43,006 bases of DNA from 2-02-FULL-43-11-A sp964477065 (GCA_964477065.1 CAYZCU010000004.1:1-43006), one strand, 5' to 3'; numbered from the stretch's first letter, positions 8,461 to 17,345 are shown. Notes: generated by a model not told the origin, from the letters alone. Program-made: numbers and translations.

Positions 8461-9573
8461 ATGATAATCGGAATAGATGGAAATGAAGCAAATGTTGAAA
8501 ATCATGTCGGAACATCTGTCTATACGCTTGAGCTTTTGAAATATTTTGCAAAGCATGCTTCTTCCAAAACACAATTTGTCATTTATACACGTACACCACG
8601 ACGCCAGTCACTTCCAGAACCGTCCCCCCATTTTAGATATGTGACGATCCCTGGAACAAAATTTTGGCGCGATTATCATTTCCCGTTGTATCTCTATCTC
8701 CACCGCGAGATTGATATTCTTTTTTGTCCGGCACATTATGCGCCACGCTTTTGTCCCGTCCCATTTGTTGTGGCAATACACGATGTCGCCTATGAGTTTT
8801 ATCCGCATGAATTTTTATCGAAAGATCTCTATAAACTTCGCTCGTGGACCGGACATGCACTCAAGCATGCACGACATATCATCACTGTTTCGCAGGAAAC
8901 GAAGAAAGACATACAGAAACTCTATAAACTTTCAGCAAAACGTATCACGACGGTGCTGAATGGATTTCGCTCATTTTCACATGCTTCAGCGACGGGAGAT
9001 TTGAAGCGCTTGAAAAAATACCATGTTGAGTCACATAGATATATCTTGTATGTCGGAACGCTTCAGCCACGCAAAAACATCTCCACATTGATTCGAGCAT
9101 TTAGCCACCTGCACACCTCTGATCCCGATCTGAAACTCTTGATTGCCGGTAAAAAGGGATGGCTCTTTGAAAATATTTTTGAAACGATTGAGGAGCTTGG
9201 CCTGTCAAAACATGTCATCATGCCTGGGTATGTCCCTGACGAAGATCTTGCAACATTGTACCGTCAAGCGTGTGTCTTTGTGATGCCATCTCTGTATGAA
9301 GGTTTTGGTATTCCCCTTTTGGAAGCTATGCATCAAAAGTGTCCCGTCGTATCAGCCAATACATCATGCTTGCCTGAAGTTGGAGGGGAAGCTTGTGTGT
9401 ATGTTGACCCACATGATGAGTATGCCATGTCCCGAGAAATAGCACGGATTATGCATACCCCAGCACTTCGGCAAAAGCTTGTTACAGCAGGGACACATCG
9501 AATCAAGGCATTTAGTTTTGAAAAAATGGGTAAGGAAACCCTTGATGTATTGATTCAAGCCCTTTCAAAATAA
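8461..9573 (+). CDS. family 4 glycosyltransferase, tandem paralogue of the preceding gene
   Basis: GT-B enzyme of 370 residues starting MIIGIDGNEANVENHVGTSV. The donor domain carries LYVGTLQPRKN and MPSLYEGFGIPLLEAMHQK (E-x7-E). I chose the ATG at 8461. A GTG at 8443 would add six residues but overlaps a TATACT box at 8446-8451 that probably serves as a promoter for this gene. It lies 7 nt after the upstream stop. Likely role: adding a sugar, possibly mannose, to the surface glycan. Confidence 0.88.
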   Translation: MIIGIDGNEANVENHVGTSVYTLELLKYFAKHASSKTQFVIYTRTPRRQSLPEPSPHFRYVTIPGTKFWRDYHFPLYLYLHREIDILFCPAHYAPRFCPVPFVVAIHDVAYEFYPHEFLSKDLYKLRSWTGHALKHARHIITVSQETKKDIQKLYKLSAKRITTVLNGFRSFSHASATGDLKRLKKYHVESHRYILYVGTLQPRKNISTLIRAFSHLHTSDPDLKLLIAGKKGWLFENIFETIEELGLSKHVIMPGYVPDEDLATLYRQACVFVMPSLYEGFGIPLLEAMHQKCPVVSANTSCLPEVGGEACVYVDPHDEYAMSREIARIMHTPALRQKLVTAGTHRIKAFSFEKMGKETLDVLIQALSK

Positions 9574-9586
9574 ACACGTAATCAGG

Positions 9587-9592
9587 TATACT
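9587..9592 (+). promoter_or_regulatory. -10 box of the acetyltransferase gene (leaderless type)
   Basis: TATACT, 6 nt before the ATG at 9599. It may provide internal transcription at the end of the glycan operon. Confidence 0.6.
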
Positions 9593-9598
9593 CTACGT

Positions 9599-10207
9599 AT
9601 GAAAACCCCACTTAAAAACCGCATGGGAGAAACTCTTACAGTTGGAGCTGTCATACACAAGGTCAGTGTTCGCATCCAAACAATCATTGCCGAAACCTGG
9701 CTATACGTCGTGCATTGTAGCGGGCATATCCCCCTTCATCATGTCAGGCGTTTCATGTATCGACTCTCAGGTATGCGCATCGGCAAAGGATCCTCAATTC
9801 ACATGTATACCCGCTTTTACAAGCTTTCAAACATTACGATAGGTGAAGATACCATTATTGGTGAAGAAGCTGTCCTGGATGGTCGTGACAAACTTATGAT
9901 CGGCAACCATGTGGATATCGCTACAGGAGTCATGATCTACAACTCACAACACGATATGAATGCTGATGATTTTGCTGAACATACAGATGCATCAGTGGTG
10001 ATCCATGATTATGTCTTCATTGGCCCTCGTGCTATTATTTTGCCTGGAGTTACTATCGGAGAGGGAGCTATTGTTGGAGCTGGAGCTGTGGTCACAAAAG
10101 ACGTGCCTCCGTATGCAATCGTCGGTGGCGTACCTGCAAAAATCATAGGGGAGCGTCGTAATAAACAGCTCCGATACAAACTCGGCCGCGCTCACTGGTT
10201 TCGATAG
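9599..10207 (+). CDS. hexapeptide-repeat O-acetyltransferase
   Basis: Likely acetylates a sugar of the surface glycan using acetyl-CoA. The 202-residue protein has left-handed beta-helix hexapeptide repeats from about residue 58 (MRIGKGSSIHM) to 180, including ITIGEDTIIGEEAVL and VTIGEGAIVGAGAVVTKDVP. The conserved trimeric acyltransferase ending YAIVGGVPAKIIGER follows. A histidine in the YNSQHD segment fits the catalytic His of the maltose/galactoside acetyltransferase group. The N-terminal 50 residues are an amphipathic extension. Its 3' end overlaps the convergent membrane GT gene by 16 nt. Confidence 0.9.
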   Translation: MKTPLKNRMGETLTVGAVIHKVSVRIQTIIAETWLYVVHCSGHIPLHHVRRFMYRLSGMRIGKGSSIHMYTRFYKLSNITIGEDTIIGEEAVLDGRDKLMIGNHVDIATGVMIYNSQHDMNADDFAEHTDASVVIHDYVFIGPRAIILPGVTIGEGAIVGAGAVVTKDVPPYAIVGGVPAKIIGERRNKQLRYKLGRAHWFR

Positions 10208-11526
10208 ATCTGCATTGGTCCAGGAACACTATAAAATTTCTCTATCTGGTCGGCTGGAATGCGAAAGGCATTTATATCGATCCCCCTCTCTTTCATAAAG
10301 TAATACACACCTCCAAATCGATCAGTGACTTCAAATGCTTGCGGAAAGATCTCTCGTTGGTAGATGAAGTATGTCCTCAGGTCACTGATACCTGACATAA
10401 GCACGACTGCGACAAGGATGAGGCCGATTGATGGCAATCGCTGATGCAACCGATGATACAAATCTTCCACTGACAGGCCAATAAAGTATACAAGCGCTGG
10501 CAGGACTGTGATAGTGCGTAGCATGTTCGGATTTTCATGTGGATACGTCAGTAACGTCGGCCCCATAGCAATCCCTGCATACAGGAGAAAAATCAGTGGG
10601 ATTGGTTTACGCCATAATTGCAACGCAACGATACATCCATATGTCGCCAAAAGTGCGAGCGGAAGTGGCAGTGCCGGCTTAAATGGATAATTATGCCGAC
10701 CACTTGCATCTCCTTCTATAAAAAATAGCTTCGTGTTGCGCCAGACATTATCTGCAAAAAAGAGTGCTTTACGCTGAATGGTCAGGTTTTGGTCTTGAAA
10801 ATAGAGTTGCTGTTTCACACGAATATCAGGATGTTGATACAGATGGATTGATAGTGGTGCAATCAATAAGCCAACTATAACCACAAATAATGCGACAGAT
10901 CGGACAGACCTGATAGCTGGAGTGATAACAAGCATGACCAGAGGTATCAAAAAGAAAAATCGTCCAGGTTGGTACGAATTGTATGCCAAACCAGCCCCAA
11001 GTGCAGTCAGCACAAGCCATCTCGTCACGTGAGGCTTACGCAAATACATGAGTAGTCCATATAAACTCACCAATTCAAGGAACAACACACATGTCCCTTC
11101 AAATGAAAACCGCGCAAATCCAAAAAACCAGCGCATGAGTATGAAGCAGATACTCACCAAAAGTGCATAGGATATCTGTAGCTCACGATTCAGCATGGAA
11201 CTCTTGATATGTAGTGATCTTTTTTTGAAGACCTCCTGCATAACAAGATACAGCATCCCCGAGGTCAGTATGCCAAATATAGCTGATGGCAATCGGAGCG
11301 CAAATTCATTCAGCCCAAAGAGCTTAAATGAAGCAAGGATGAGATAAAAATACATTGTTGCATGACCTGTGGCATACTCAGTGTATGGAGTATACTCGTG
11401 GGTTGAAAGTAACACAGATAGTCGTGCAAACTCGACCTCATCAAATGTCAAATGAGCTGGGATCTGGTTAAATTTGAAGAAGATTACCACGAGAGCGATA
11501 AGAAGGATGAGCAAATAGTTCTTCAT
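10192..11526 (-). CDS. ArnT/PMT-like membrane glycosyltransferase (GT39 type)
   Basis: GT-C membrane protein of 444 residues on the opposite strand to the surrounding glycan genes. An N-terminal helix at residues 3-18 is followed by PAHLTFDEVEFARLSVLL, the first-loop motif with Asp-Glu expected to act in catalysis or metal binding. TEYATGHATMYFYL and FALRLPSAIFGIL then match the PMT_2 family. Roughly ten helices and a short C-terminal soluble part follow. A TATACT box lies exactly 6 nt before the ATG. It likely transfers a lipid-linked sugar outside the membrane. Confidence 0.84.
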   Translation of the reverse strand: MKNYLLILLIALVVIFFKFNQIPAHLTFDEVEFARLSVLLSTHEYTPYTEYATGHATMYFYLILASFKLFGLNEFALRLPSAIFGILTSGMLYLVMQEVFKKRSLHIKSSMLNRELQISYALLVSICFILMRWFFGFARFSFEGTCVLFLELVSLYGLLMYLRKPHVTRWLVLTALGAGLAYNSYQPGRFFFLIPLVMLVITPAIRSVRSVALFVVIVGLLIAPLSIHLYQHPDIRVKQQLYFQDQNLTIQRKALFFADNVWRNTKLFFIEGDASGRHNYPFKPALPLPLALLATYGCIVALQLWRKPIPLIFLLYAGIAMGPTLLTYPHENPNMLRTITVLPALVYFIGLSVEDLYHRLHQRLPSIGLILVAVVLMSGISDLRTYFIYQREIFPQAFEVTDRFGGVYYFMKERGIDINAFRIPADQIEKFYSVPGPMQIYRNQ

Positions 11527-11532
11527 AGATTC

Positions 11533-11538
11533 AGTATA
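11533..11538 (-). promoter_or_regulatory. -10 box of the leftward GT39 gene (leaderless type)
   Basis: TATACT on the minus strand with a 6-nt gap to the ATG at 11526. It stands back to back with the promoter of the first cysteine-rich gene at 11603. Confidence 0.6.
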
Positions 11539-11565
11539 ACATCGATACAGCGTCAGGTGAACGAC

Positions 11566-11593
11566 TTGACAGGCTCATAGAGGCATGTATACT
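11566..11593 (+). promoter_or_regulatory. strong -35/-10 promoter of cysteine-rich cluster A
   Basis: TTGACA at 11566-11571, a 16-nt spacer and TATACT at 11588-11593 make a near-consensus housekeeping promoter. The ATG at 11603 is 9 nt after the -10 box, so the 5' leader is zero or a few bases. Confidence 0.75.
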
Positions 11594-11602
11594 ATAGGCA
11601 CT

Positions 11603-11905
11603 ATGGAAAATTGTCCTTTTTATCGACATATAGTGGTTGCTGATCCACGATATGGTATGACTCCAGAACAAATCAGAGAATTAGCTATTGAGCTACATAA
11701 GCCTTATGAACGTGTCGCACTCCCACCACGTTTCAGTAAACGGACTGTTTTTCGTGCTCCTGATCAAGATACTGGTCAATTTGGGATTCAATGCGGAGCT
11801 GTAAGGGGCTGTTTAAGAATGCTTACATGTGGTTTACCTCTTCATCCACAAGTAACACTATCAGATAGCGGAAAATGTTTAGATCAGGAGCAACGAACAC
11901 ATTAA
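11603..11905 (+). CDS. small cysteine-rich protein of unknown family (cluster A, first)
   Basis: Not recognised. The 100-residue product has Cys at 4, 64, 70, 76 and 92. An N-terminal CPFY motif is followed by a charged middle and a C-x5-C pair (QCGAVRGC). The spacing C4-x59-C64-x5-C70-x21-C92 matches the next gene (x57, x7, x20), so these are diverged paralogues. No signal peptide or membrane helix is visible, which suggests a cytoplasmic, perhaps zinc-binding protein. I chose ATG 11603 because the in-frame ATG at 11585 lies upstream of the -10 box. Confidence 0.75.
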   Translation: MENCPFYRHIVVADPRYGMTPEQIRELAIELHKPYERVALPPRFSKRTVFRAPDQDTGQFGIQCGAVRGCLRMLTCGLPLHPQVTLSDSGKCLDQEQRTH

Positions 11906-11925
11906 CAATTAAAAAATAAAGTACT

Positions 11926-12225
11926 ATGAACGAAGAACAATGTGAAGGATGTCCAGCATATCAAATCATTACTGTTACCTCAACTGGCCCTAAAGAAGTT
12001 GAAACTTTGATAGGATACGAAGAAGCACTTGCATTACGAGATAAGTTTAGCAATCGAGCTCAATCACCAATACGTACTAGACTTAATAAAGAAGGGAGCT
12101 CAATATACATATTTGAACTCAGATGCGCACAATTATACGGCATTGGATGCTCCCGCGAAGCAACAAGTGAGATTGCTGACCGTCAAGTGAGTGTTGTTAG
12201 TATTGGAGAATGTATGATGCGATGA
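11926..12225 (+). CDS. small cysteine-rich protein of unknown family (cluster A, second)
   Basis: Not recognised. In the 99 residues Cys occur at 6, 9, 67, 75 and 96. The start EQCEGCPAYQIITVT resembles the third member (PPCNVCPYSARLTVT), and the C-terminal half has RCAQLYGIGC then GEC. It has a predicted alpha/beta pattern without membrane segments. Two Cys pairs plus a last Cys could bind a metal. It lies 20 nt after the first member and overlaps the third by ATGA, so the three are probably one transcript. Confidence 0.78.
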   Translation: MNEEQCEGCPAYQIITVTSTGPKEVETLIGYEEALALRDKFSNRAQSPIRTRLNKEGSSIYIFELRCAQLYGIGCSREATSEIADRQVSVVSIGECMMR

Positions 12226-12545
12226 GCTATTCAATAAAAAAACATATAGAATTAGTACCACCGTGCAATGTCTGTCCATACAGTGCCCGATTAACTGTGA
12301 CACATATTGGGAGAGAACCAGCAAAAAACATAATTTCTGCAATAATTGGTACACTATCAGGGACAGTTAGCAGGAATGTAGCTGACAGACCAGGTTTCCA
12401 TCAACGTGAAACTATAGTTACCTGTGCCCCACGTACTGGACATGCAGGCCCCTGTATGCGTGAACAGGTCACAAGAACATTAGCACTTCATCCAAATACG
12501 TGCACAGCCGAAATCCTCAATGCTGGATGCAGGCGAACAGACTAA
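12222..12545 (+). CDS. small cysteine-rich protein of unknown family (cluster A, third)
   Basis: Not recognised. The 107-residue product has Cys at 15, 18, 68, 78, 94 and 103. It begins with a basic stretch, then PPCNVCPY and LTVTHIG, and later VTCAPRTGHAGPC. This repeats the order CxxCP, long spacer, C-x5-9-C, final Cys of its two neighbours. The ATG at 12222 overlaps the previous stop (ATGA), which favours it over the in-frame ATG at 12210. DNA of all three genes appears more A/T-rich than the flanking GT genes, possibly a sign of separate origin. Confidence 0.75.
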   Translation: MSYSIKKHIELVPPCNVCPYSARLTVTHIGREPAKNIISAIIGTLSGTVSRNVADRPGFHQRETIVTCAPRTGHAGPCMREQVTRTLALHPNTCTAEILNAGCRRTD

Positions 12546-12576
12546 CACCCAGCTTTCCCAACTCCTCCCTGCCTGC

Positions 12577-12582
12577 TATACT
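12577..12582 (+). promoter_or_regulatory. -10 box of second glycan block (leaderless type)
   Basis: TATACT, 6 nt before the ATG at 12589. A second ATAC repeat follows it. Confidence 0.65.
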
Positions 12583-12588
12583 ATACGT

Positions 12589-13482
12589 ATGAATCTTTCT
12601 GTCATTGTCGTTTCATACAACACTGTCGACCTTACTCTCCAGACACTTGACGCCATCCAAAAATCCCTTGCACTCACCCCAGAGCTCACTTATGAGCTCA
12701 TTGTTGTAGACAATGCCTCAACAGATGCATCCCCAGCAAAGATTTTGTCGTACAAGCCCGTATCATCTCAGTGCACGTATATTCCCCTATTGAGTAAAGA
12801 AAATAATGGCTTTGGAGCAGGTAACAACCTTGGCATCGCCAAAGCAACTGGGGACTATGTGCTCCTGCTCAACTCCGACCTCATTGCAGATACCGTGAAT
12901 TTCGCTGAACTGATCGACTACATGGATACTCATCCTAAAGTTGGAGGTCTAACGGTGCGTGTGGAGCTTCCCAGCGGGCAGATTGATCCCGCATCGCATC
13001 GCGGTTTTCCCACTCCGTGGCGCGCGCTGACGTACTTCACAAAGCTTCAAGCGCTGACGATGCACATCCCCTATCTCAATCGCCTGTTTGGGGGCTATCA
13101 TATGACATATCAGGACCTGCATACGACACATGAAATCGATTCCCCAACTGCAGCTTTTTTTATGATCCGTGGACCATTACTGAGGCAACTCAACGGATTT
13201 GATGAAAAATTCTTCATGTATGGTGAAGATATTGATCTGGCAATGCGCATGAAGGAGGCTGGCTATACAATCGTCTATCATCCTGTTGCAACAGTATTAC
13301 ATTTAAAGCATCAAAGTGGGCTTAAAACAAAGAAAAAGAAAACACAATCAGTGACGACGTTTCATTTTTACAATGCGATGAAACTATTTTATGACAAGCA
13401 CTATGCCTCACACTATCCACGACTCGTCAACTGGATGATCCACACGGCAATCGACCTAAAGTACACGTTAGCACGTTCATAA
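12589..13482 (+). CDS. family 2 glycosyltransferase, rhamnosyltransferase-like
   Basis: GT-A glycosyltransferase of 297 residues. NLSVIVVSYNTVDLT starts the nucleotide-binding fold, VVDNASTDAS and ENNGFGAGNNLGIA follow, and LLNSDLI replaces the DXD. DEKFFMYGEDIDLAMR is the usual acceptor-side motif of WbbL-like enzymes. It likely adds rhamnose or another deoxyhexose to the surface glycan. An in-frame ATG at 12520 was rejected because the promoter box lies between it and 12589. First gene of the second glycan operon, with the next ATG 13 nt after its stop. Confidence 0.91.
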   Translation: MNLSVIVVSYNTVDLTLQTLDAIQKSLALTPELTYELIVVDNASTDASPAKILSYKPVSSQCTYIPLLSKENNGFGAGNNLGIAKATGDYVLLLNSDLIADTVNFAELIDYMDTHPKVGGLTVRVELPSGQIDPASHRGFPTPWRALTYFTKLQALTMHIPYLNRLFGGYHMTYQDLHTTHEIDSPTAAFFMIRGPLLRQLNGFDEKFFMYGEDIDLAMRMKEAGYTIVYHPVATVLHLKHQSGLKTKKKKTQSVTTFHFYNAMKLFYDKHYASHYPRLVNWMIHTAIDLKYTLARS

Positions 13483-13495
13483 CCGACTTATCCAC

Positions 13496-14605
13496 ATGAA
13501 AAAAAAGCGTATTGGGATTGATGCACGTCTCATCGGCCAAACAGGCGTTGGTCGATACATCCAAAATCTCATCAGAGAGCTTGTGCCCCTGTGTACACAC
13601 GATTTTGATCTCTACATTTATATTCGCACACAGGATAAACATATTCTTGATGATATCTCACAGCAGGTGACGCTTCGCATCGCTGATCAGCCTTGGCATA
13701 CATGGAAGGAGCAACTTGGGTTTTACCGACGGATCATGAAGGATAAGCTTGATCTCATGCATTTTACCTATTTCAGCTATCCCATCATGTATCGCCGACC
13801 ATTTGTCATCACGATTCATGACCTGACTCCTTTGACACATGCCACAGGCAAAGCATCTACAAAACACCCAGTTATCTACAAAGCAAAGTTATATGCCTAT
13901 CAGATAGCCCTACGTGTGGGCATTATGAATGCTGTTGCCGTGATAGTCCCCACTGAAAGCGTCAAGTCAGAGATCCTTTCGCTCTTTTCTATAGACTCTC
14001 AACGGGTTCATGTAACGTATGAAGGAGTTGGGTCATCCCTGCTTGCGCTCAAACCAGCACCTGACACCCCACGAAAAAAGCCTTATTTTCTCTATGTGGG
14101 CAATTTTTATCCGCATAAAAACATCCTGACACTTATTGATGCATTTTCACATATGAAGGGAGATGTTGAGCTGATCCTTGCTGGTGCTGAAGATCACTTT
14201 TCACGTGTCGTGCATGAGCGAATCCATCATTATGGCCTTGCATCTCGTGTACACATGGTTGGAAGAGTTTCAGATATGGATCTTGTCACACTTTACTCGT
14301 ATGCACGAGCACTCGTCCACCCATCGTTAGCTGAAGGATTTGGCCTGACGACGCTCGAATCACTCTATTTTAAAACGCCTGTCATCGCGTCACGGATACC
14401 CATCTTTGAAGAAATACTTGGTGACTCATTTACGCCCATTGATCCCCATGATGAGTATTCTCTTGCAGAAGCGATGCAGGAGCACCTTGAGCATGAGATC
14501 AAACCGACGATGACACCTGCTGATATTGTGAAGCGGTTTTCATTTACCAAAATGGCACACGAAACATACACCATTTATCAGTCATGTCTACCCCAGCGAC
14601 TATGA
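13496..14605 (+). CDS. family 4 glycosyltransferase, mannosyltransferase-like
   Basis: GT-B enzyme of 369 residues. N-terminus RIGIDARLIGQTGVGRYIQN with the G-GVGRY loop. The donor domain from about residue 195 has FLYVGNFYPHKN and VHPSLAEGFGLTTLESLYFK, the E-x7-E donor site with AEGFG. Related to the enzymes at 7293 and 8461. No Shine-Dalgarno precedes the ATG. The stop overlaps the next gene's ATG (ATGA), indicating translational coupling. Donor is probably GDP-mannose by context only. Confidence 0.9.
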   Translation: MKKKRIGIDARLIGQTGVGRYIQNLIRELVPLCTHDFDLYIYIRTQDKHILDDISQQVTLRIADQPWHTWKEQLGFYRRIMKDKLDLMHFTYFSYPIMYRRPFVITIHDLTPLTHATGKASTKHPVIYKAKLYAYQIALRVGIMNAVAVIVPTESVKSEILSLFSIDSQRVHVTYEGVGSSLLALKPAPDTPRKKPYFLYVGNFYPHKNILTLIDAFSHMKGDVELILAGAEDHFSRVVHERIHHYGLASRVHMVGRVSDMDLVTLYSYARALVHPSLAEGFGLTTLESLYFKTPVIASRIPIFEEILGDSFTPIDPHDEYSLAEAMQEHLEHEIKPTMTPADIVKRFSFTKMAHETYTIYQSCLPQRL

Positions 14606-15720
14606 AGCAACCTCGGATCGCATGCGTCTATGATTGGTTTGATTCGTGGGGAGGAGCTGAACGGGTACTTGAGGCAATCCATGAGCTGTATCCTCATGCT
14701 GACTGGTATACATCATGGGTTCATCCGTCTGCTCGATGGGCACATGCATTTCAACCTATACGCACGAGCTTTATCCAGAATCTCCCTCTGATTTCGCGAA
14801 GCCGATTGCTGACGATGCCTCTGTATCCCTATGCTTTTGAATCATTTGATTTCAGTGATTATGACATTGTGATATCCATCACATCATCTTTTGCCAAAGG
14901 CATTATTACCAAACCCCAAACGAAGCACATATGCTATATGCTCACACCGACACGGTTTCTGTGGGAGCAATCAGATACGTATGTATCTGGTATCGGCAGG
15001 TGGCTTGCCCAGCCCTATATGAACTATCTTCGGGAGTGGGATTGGCTTGCTGGACAGAGACCTGATGAAATCATTGCTATTTCCCAGACCGTTGCAGACC
15101 GGATACAAAGCACGTATGGCCGATCAGCACAGGTGCTCTATCCTCCACTTGATAGAGCGTATTGGGAGGAGGCATTGCGCCATGCCCAAGCACCTGATCT
15201 GCCTTTTCCCCAGTCATTTTATCTGCTTGTTTCACGCTTCAAGCCTTACAAAAAAATTGATCAGGTTATCGACGCTTTTAACAGTATGCCAGACAAGCAT
15301 CTGATCATCGTTGGAGATGGTTCTGCCCTTACATCAGCACAGCTCAAGATACAAGCAGGCCGTAACATCACATTTATGAAAAAGCTGACAGACGAACAGC
15401 TTGCGTATATGTATGGACATGCACAAGCGCTCATCATGCCTCAAGAGGAAGATTTTGGCTACACGGCACTTGAAGCTCAGCTGTGTGGGTGTGCAGTCAT
15501 CGCCTATAATAAAGGTGGCGCGACAGAGACAGTTACCCATGGCGTAACAGGCTTATTATACGATGACCAGTCAGCTACAGGGATCATCGAAGCGGTTGAA
15601 AAACATGCTCAGCAAGCGTACACTGTAGAACGTTACCTCCAAGCTGGGGGCATCAACGAGTTAGAAAAATTTGAAAGAAAGTCCTTCGAAAAGAAGTTTT
15701 CCAAGGCAGTTGGCATATAA
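14602..15720 (+). CDS. family 4 glycosyltransferase, WbaZ-like
   Basis: GT-B enzyme of 372 residues opening MKQPRIACVYDWFDSWGGAE, whose WGGAE loop is typical of the WbaZ-like mannosyltransferase group. The C-terminal donor site reads MPQEEDFGYTALEAQLCG, the E-x7-E motif in the form EDFGYTALE, and GDGSALT precedes it. I chose ATG 14602, which overlaps the previous stop; the ATG at 14584 would add six residues. Likely adds mannose during glycan assembly, consistent with manC 10 nt downstream. Confidence 0.9.
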   Translation: MKQPRIACVYDWFDSWGGAERVLEAIHELYPHADWYTSWVHPSARWAHAFQPIRTSFIQNLPLISRSRLLTMPLYPYAFESFDFSDYDIVISITSSFAKGIITKPQTKHICYMLTPTRFLWEQSDTYVSGIGRWLAQPYMNYLREWDWLAGQRPDEIIAISQTVADRIQSTYGRSAQVLYPPLDRAYWEEALRHAQAPDLPFPQSFYLLVSRFKPYKKIDQVIDAFNSMPDKHLIIVGDGSALTSAQLKIQAGRNITFMKKLTDEQLAYMYGHAQALIMPQEEDFGYTALEAQLCGCAVIAYNKGGATETVTHGVTGLLYDDQSATGIIEAVEKHAQQAYTVERYLQAGGINELEKFERKSFEKKFSKAVGI

Positions 15721-15721
15721 C
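15716..15721 (+). promoter_or_regulatory. possible -10 box of manC
   Basis: TATAAC overlapping the stop of the preceding gene, 8 nt before the manC ATG. It fits the leaderless pattern seen across the window. Confidence 0.4.
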
Positions 15722-15729
15722 ATATCACT

Positions 15730-16818
15730 ATGAAAGCAGTCATATTTGCAGGAGGAGTAGGCACACGTCTTTGGCCACTATCTCGCAAGAATACGCCGAA
15801 GCAATTTATGGGACTTATTGAGGATAAGACCATGCTTCAGATGTGTTACGACCGTATCTCTCCACTATTTACGACACATGATATATTCGTAGCTACAGGA
15901 AAAAACAATGTTGAAAATATAACCTCTCAATTAACAGATATTGATCCCCTTCATATTATTGGAGAGCCTGCTCGACGTGATTTAGGACCTGCTGTTGGAC
16001 TCGCTGCTGCAGTCATTGGAAAAAACTTTCCTCATGAACCACTCGCATATATTTGGGGAGCAGATCAGATCTATAAAAATGAAGATAAATATCGATCTAT
16101 GTTTGCGATAGCAAAAAATTATCTCAGTAGTGATCCTGATAAACTTATTCTTCTTGCTGAAACACCTCGATTTGCTAATCAAAATGTAGGCTGGATAGCA
16201 TTTGGAGACACTGTCACAACACAAAAGGGAATATCATTTAACACATTTGAAGGCTTCCATGCGAAACCAGAACTTACTGTTGCCCAATCTTATTGTGATG
16301 ACAAGAAGCACGCTTGGAATATCGGCGACTTTATGACAACCCCAGCTAAGATTTTATCTCTCTATCAAGAATATGCTCCGGAGCTTTATACGCAACTCAT
16401 GGAAATTCAAGAGGCCTATGAAACAGACACATATGAAGAGGTGCTTGATCGAGTCTACCCTGCTATGGCTGAAATTTCCTTAGACAATGCTATATTTGAA
16501 AAGATGGACCATAAACATGCATTGGTGATGTCAGCAGACGTAGGCTATGCAGATATTGGATCATGGAATACGTATAAGGAAGCATTTGAGGAGGATGGGG
16601 ATGCTATTGTGACAAAGGGAACAGTCAAAACATATAACTCAACCAATTCTCTGTTTTTTAATGCAGTCGACTCAGCGCTTGTTGTAGGACTCGATCTTGA
16701 TGATATTGTAGTTGTCAACACTGGCGATGTCGTCTTTGTCGCAAAAAAGTCGTCAATTCAGCATATTAAGGATGTTGTCAAAGACCTCAAGCAATCTGAG
16801 TTTGAGCACCTCACCTAG
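15730..16818 (+). CDS. manC: mannose-1-phosphate guanylyltransferase
   Basis: Makes GDP-mannose from mannose-1-phosphate and GTP, the donor for mannosyltransferases. The 362-residue enzyme starts MKAVIFAGGVGTRLWPLSR, with the nucleotidyltransferase signature G-G-x-GTR-L-PLSR, and then TPKQFMGL. WGADQIYKNEDKY and the DVGYADIGSWNTY segment are typical. It is the monofunctional length, lacking the C-terminal isomerase domain of long ManC/AlgA. The gene looks more A/T-rich than the preceding GT genes. It ends in a 4-nt convergent overlap with recO. Confidence 0.93.
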   Translation: MKAVIFAGGVGTRLWPLSRKNTPKQFMGLIEDKTMLQMCYDRISPLFTTHDIFVATGKNNVENITSQLTDIDPLHIIGEPARRDLGPAVGLAAAVIGKNFPHEPLAYIWGADQIYKNEDKYRSMFAIAKNYLSSDPDKLILLAETPRFANQNVGWIAFGDTVTTQKGISFNTFEGFHAKPELTVAQSYCDDKKHAWNIGDFMTTPAKILSLYQEYAPELYTQLMEIQEAYETDTYEEVLDRVYPAMAEISLDNAIFEKMDHKHALVMSADVGYADIGSWNTYKEAFEEDGDAIVTKGTVKTYNSTNSLFFNAVDSALVVGLDLDDIVVVNTGDVVFVAKKSSIQHIKDVVKDLKQSEFEHLT

Positions 16819-17345
16819 GCCTTAACCTTCCTCCCGATCAACCCCTCAACAAATGGAATGACCTCAAAATGAGGATCTGCAACTTGTGATTCATCCATAA
16901 ATCCCAACTGCATCAAAATATCTTTCAAAAACTCTTCCACATCCTGCATAGCAAGTGTTTTCATGTGAAGGCGCTTCAAAAATGCCAGTGTTGCTTTATA
17001 GATAGCTGGCTCAGGCTCATCCTCAGGTAAGATTCGTTGTAGAATAAAAAGGATCAGATACATGTAGTCCAGCTTTTGAGCATCTTCTTTGATGTGCGAA
17101 TGGGCGTACAGCAAATCAGTCTCTGAAAGGGTGAGATGGCCACCTTCTTCTCGCCAAGAGAAACGAATCACATTACCCGTCTCAAGATGCGAGAGGCGTT
17201 TGCTTGTCAGCTTCTTTGAACCATATGCTGTCAACGTGATACGCCCATGGAATTGTGATAACAGCGTTACCTGCTGGTGAGTTTCCTTGAGCGTAAACTT
17301 CTTGATCACAAGGCCCTCATCGGAACTATAAGAGATCGTTTTCAT
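16815..17345 (-). CDS. recO: DNA repair protein RecO
   Basis: RecO helps RecR load RecA at gaps in the RecFOR pathway. The 176-residue protein has an N-terminal OB fold (GLVIKKFTLKETHQQVTLLS then HGRITLTAYGSKK) and a C-terminal helical region containing LFILQRILPEDEPEPAIYK. It is shorter than typical RecO (about 240 residues) and has no zinc-finger cysteines. Third gene of a minus-strand operon after the sugar transferase and DUF4012 genes. Its start lies 10 nt after the DUF4012 stop. Confidence 0.85.
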   Translation of the reverse strand: MKTISYSSDEGLVIKKFTLKETHQQVTLLSQFHGRITLTAYGSKKLTSKRLSHLETGNVIRFSWREEGGHLTLSETDLLYAHSHIKEDAQKLDYMYLILFILQRILPEDEPEPAIYKATLAFLKRLHMKTLAMQDVEEFLKDILMQLGFMDESQVADPHFEVIPFVEGLIGRKVKA

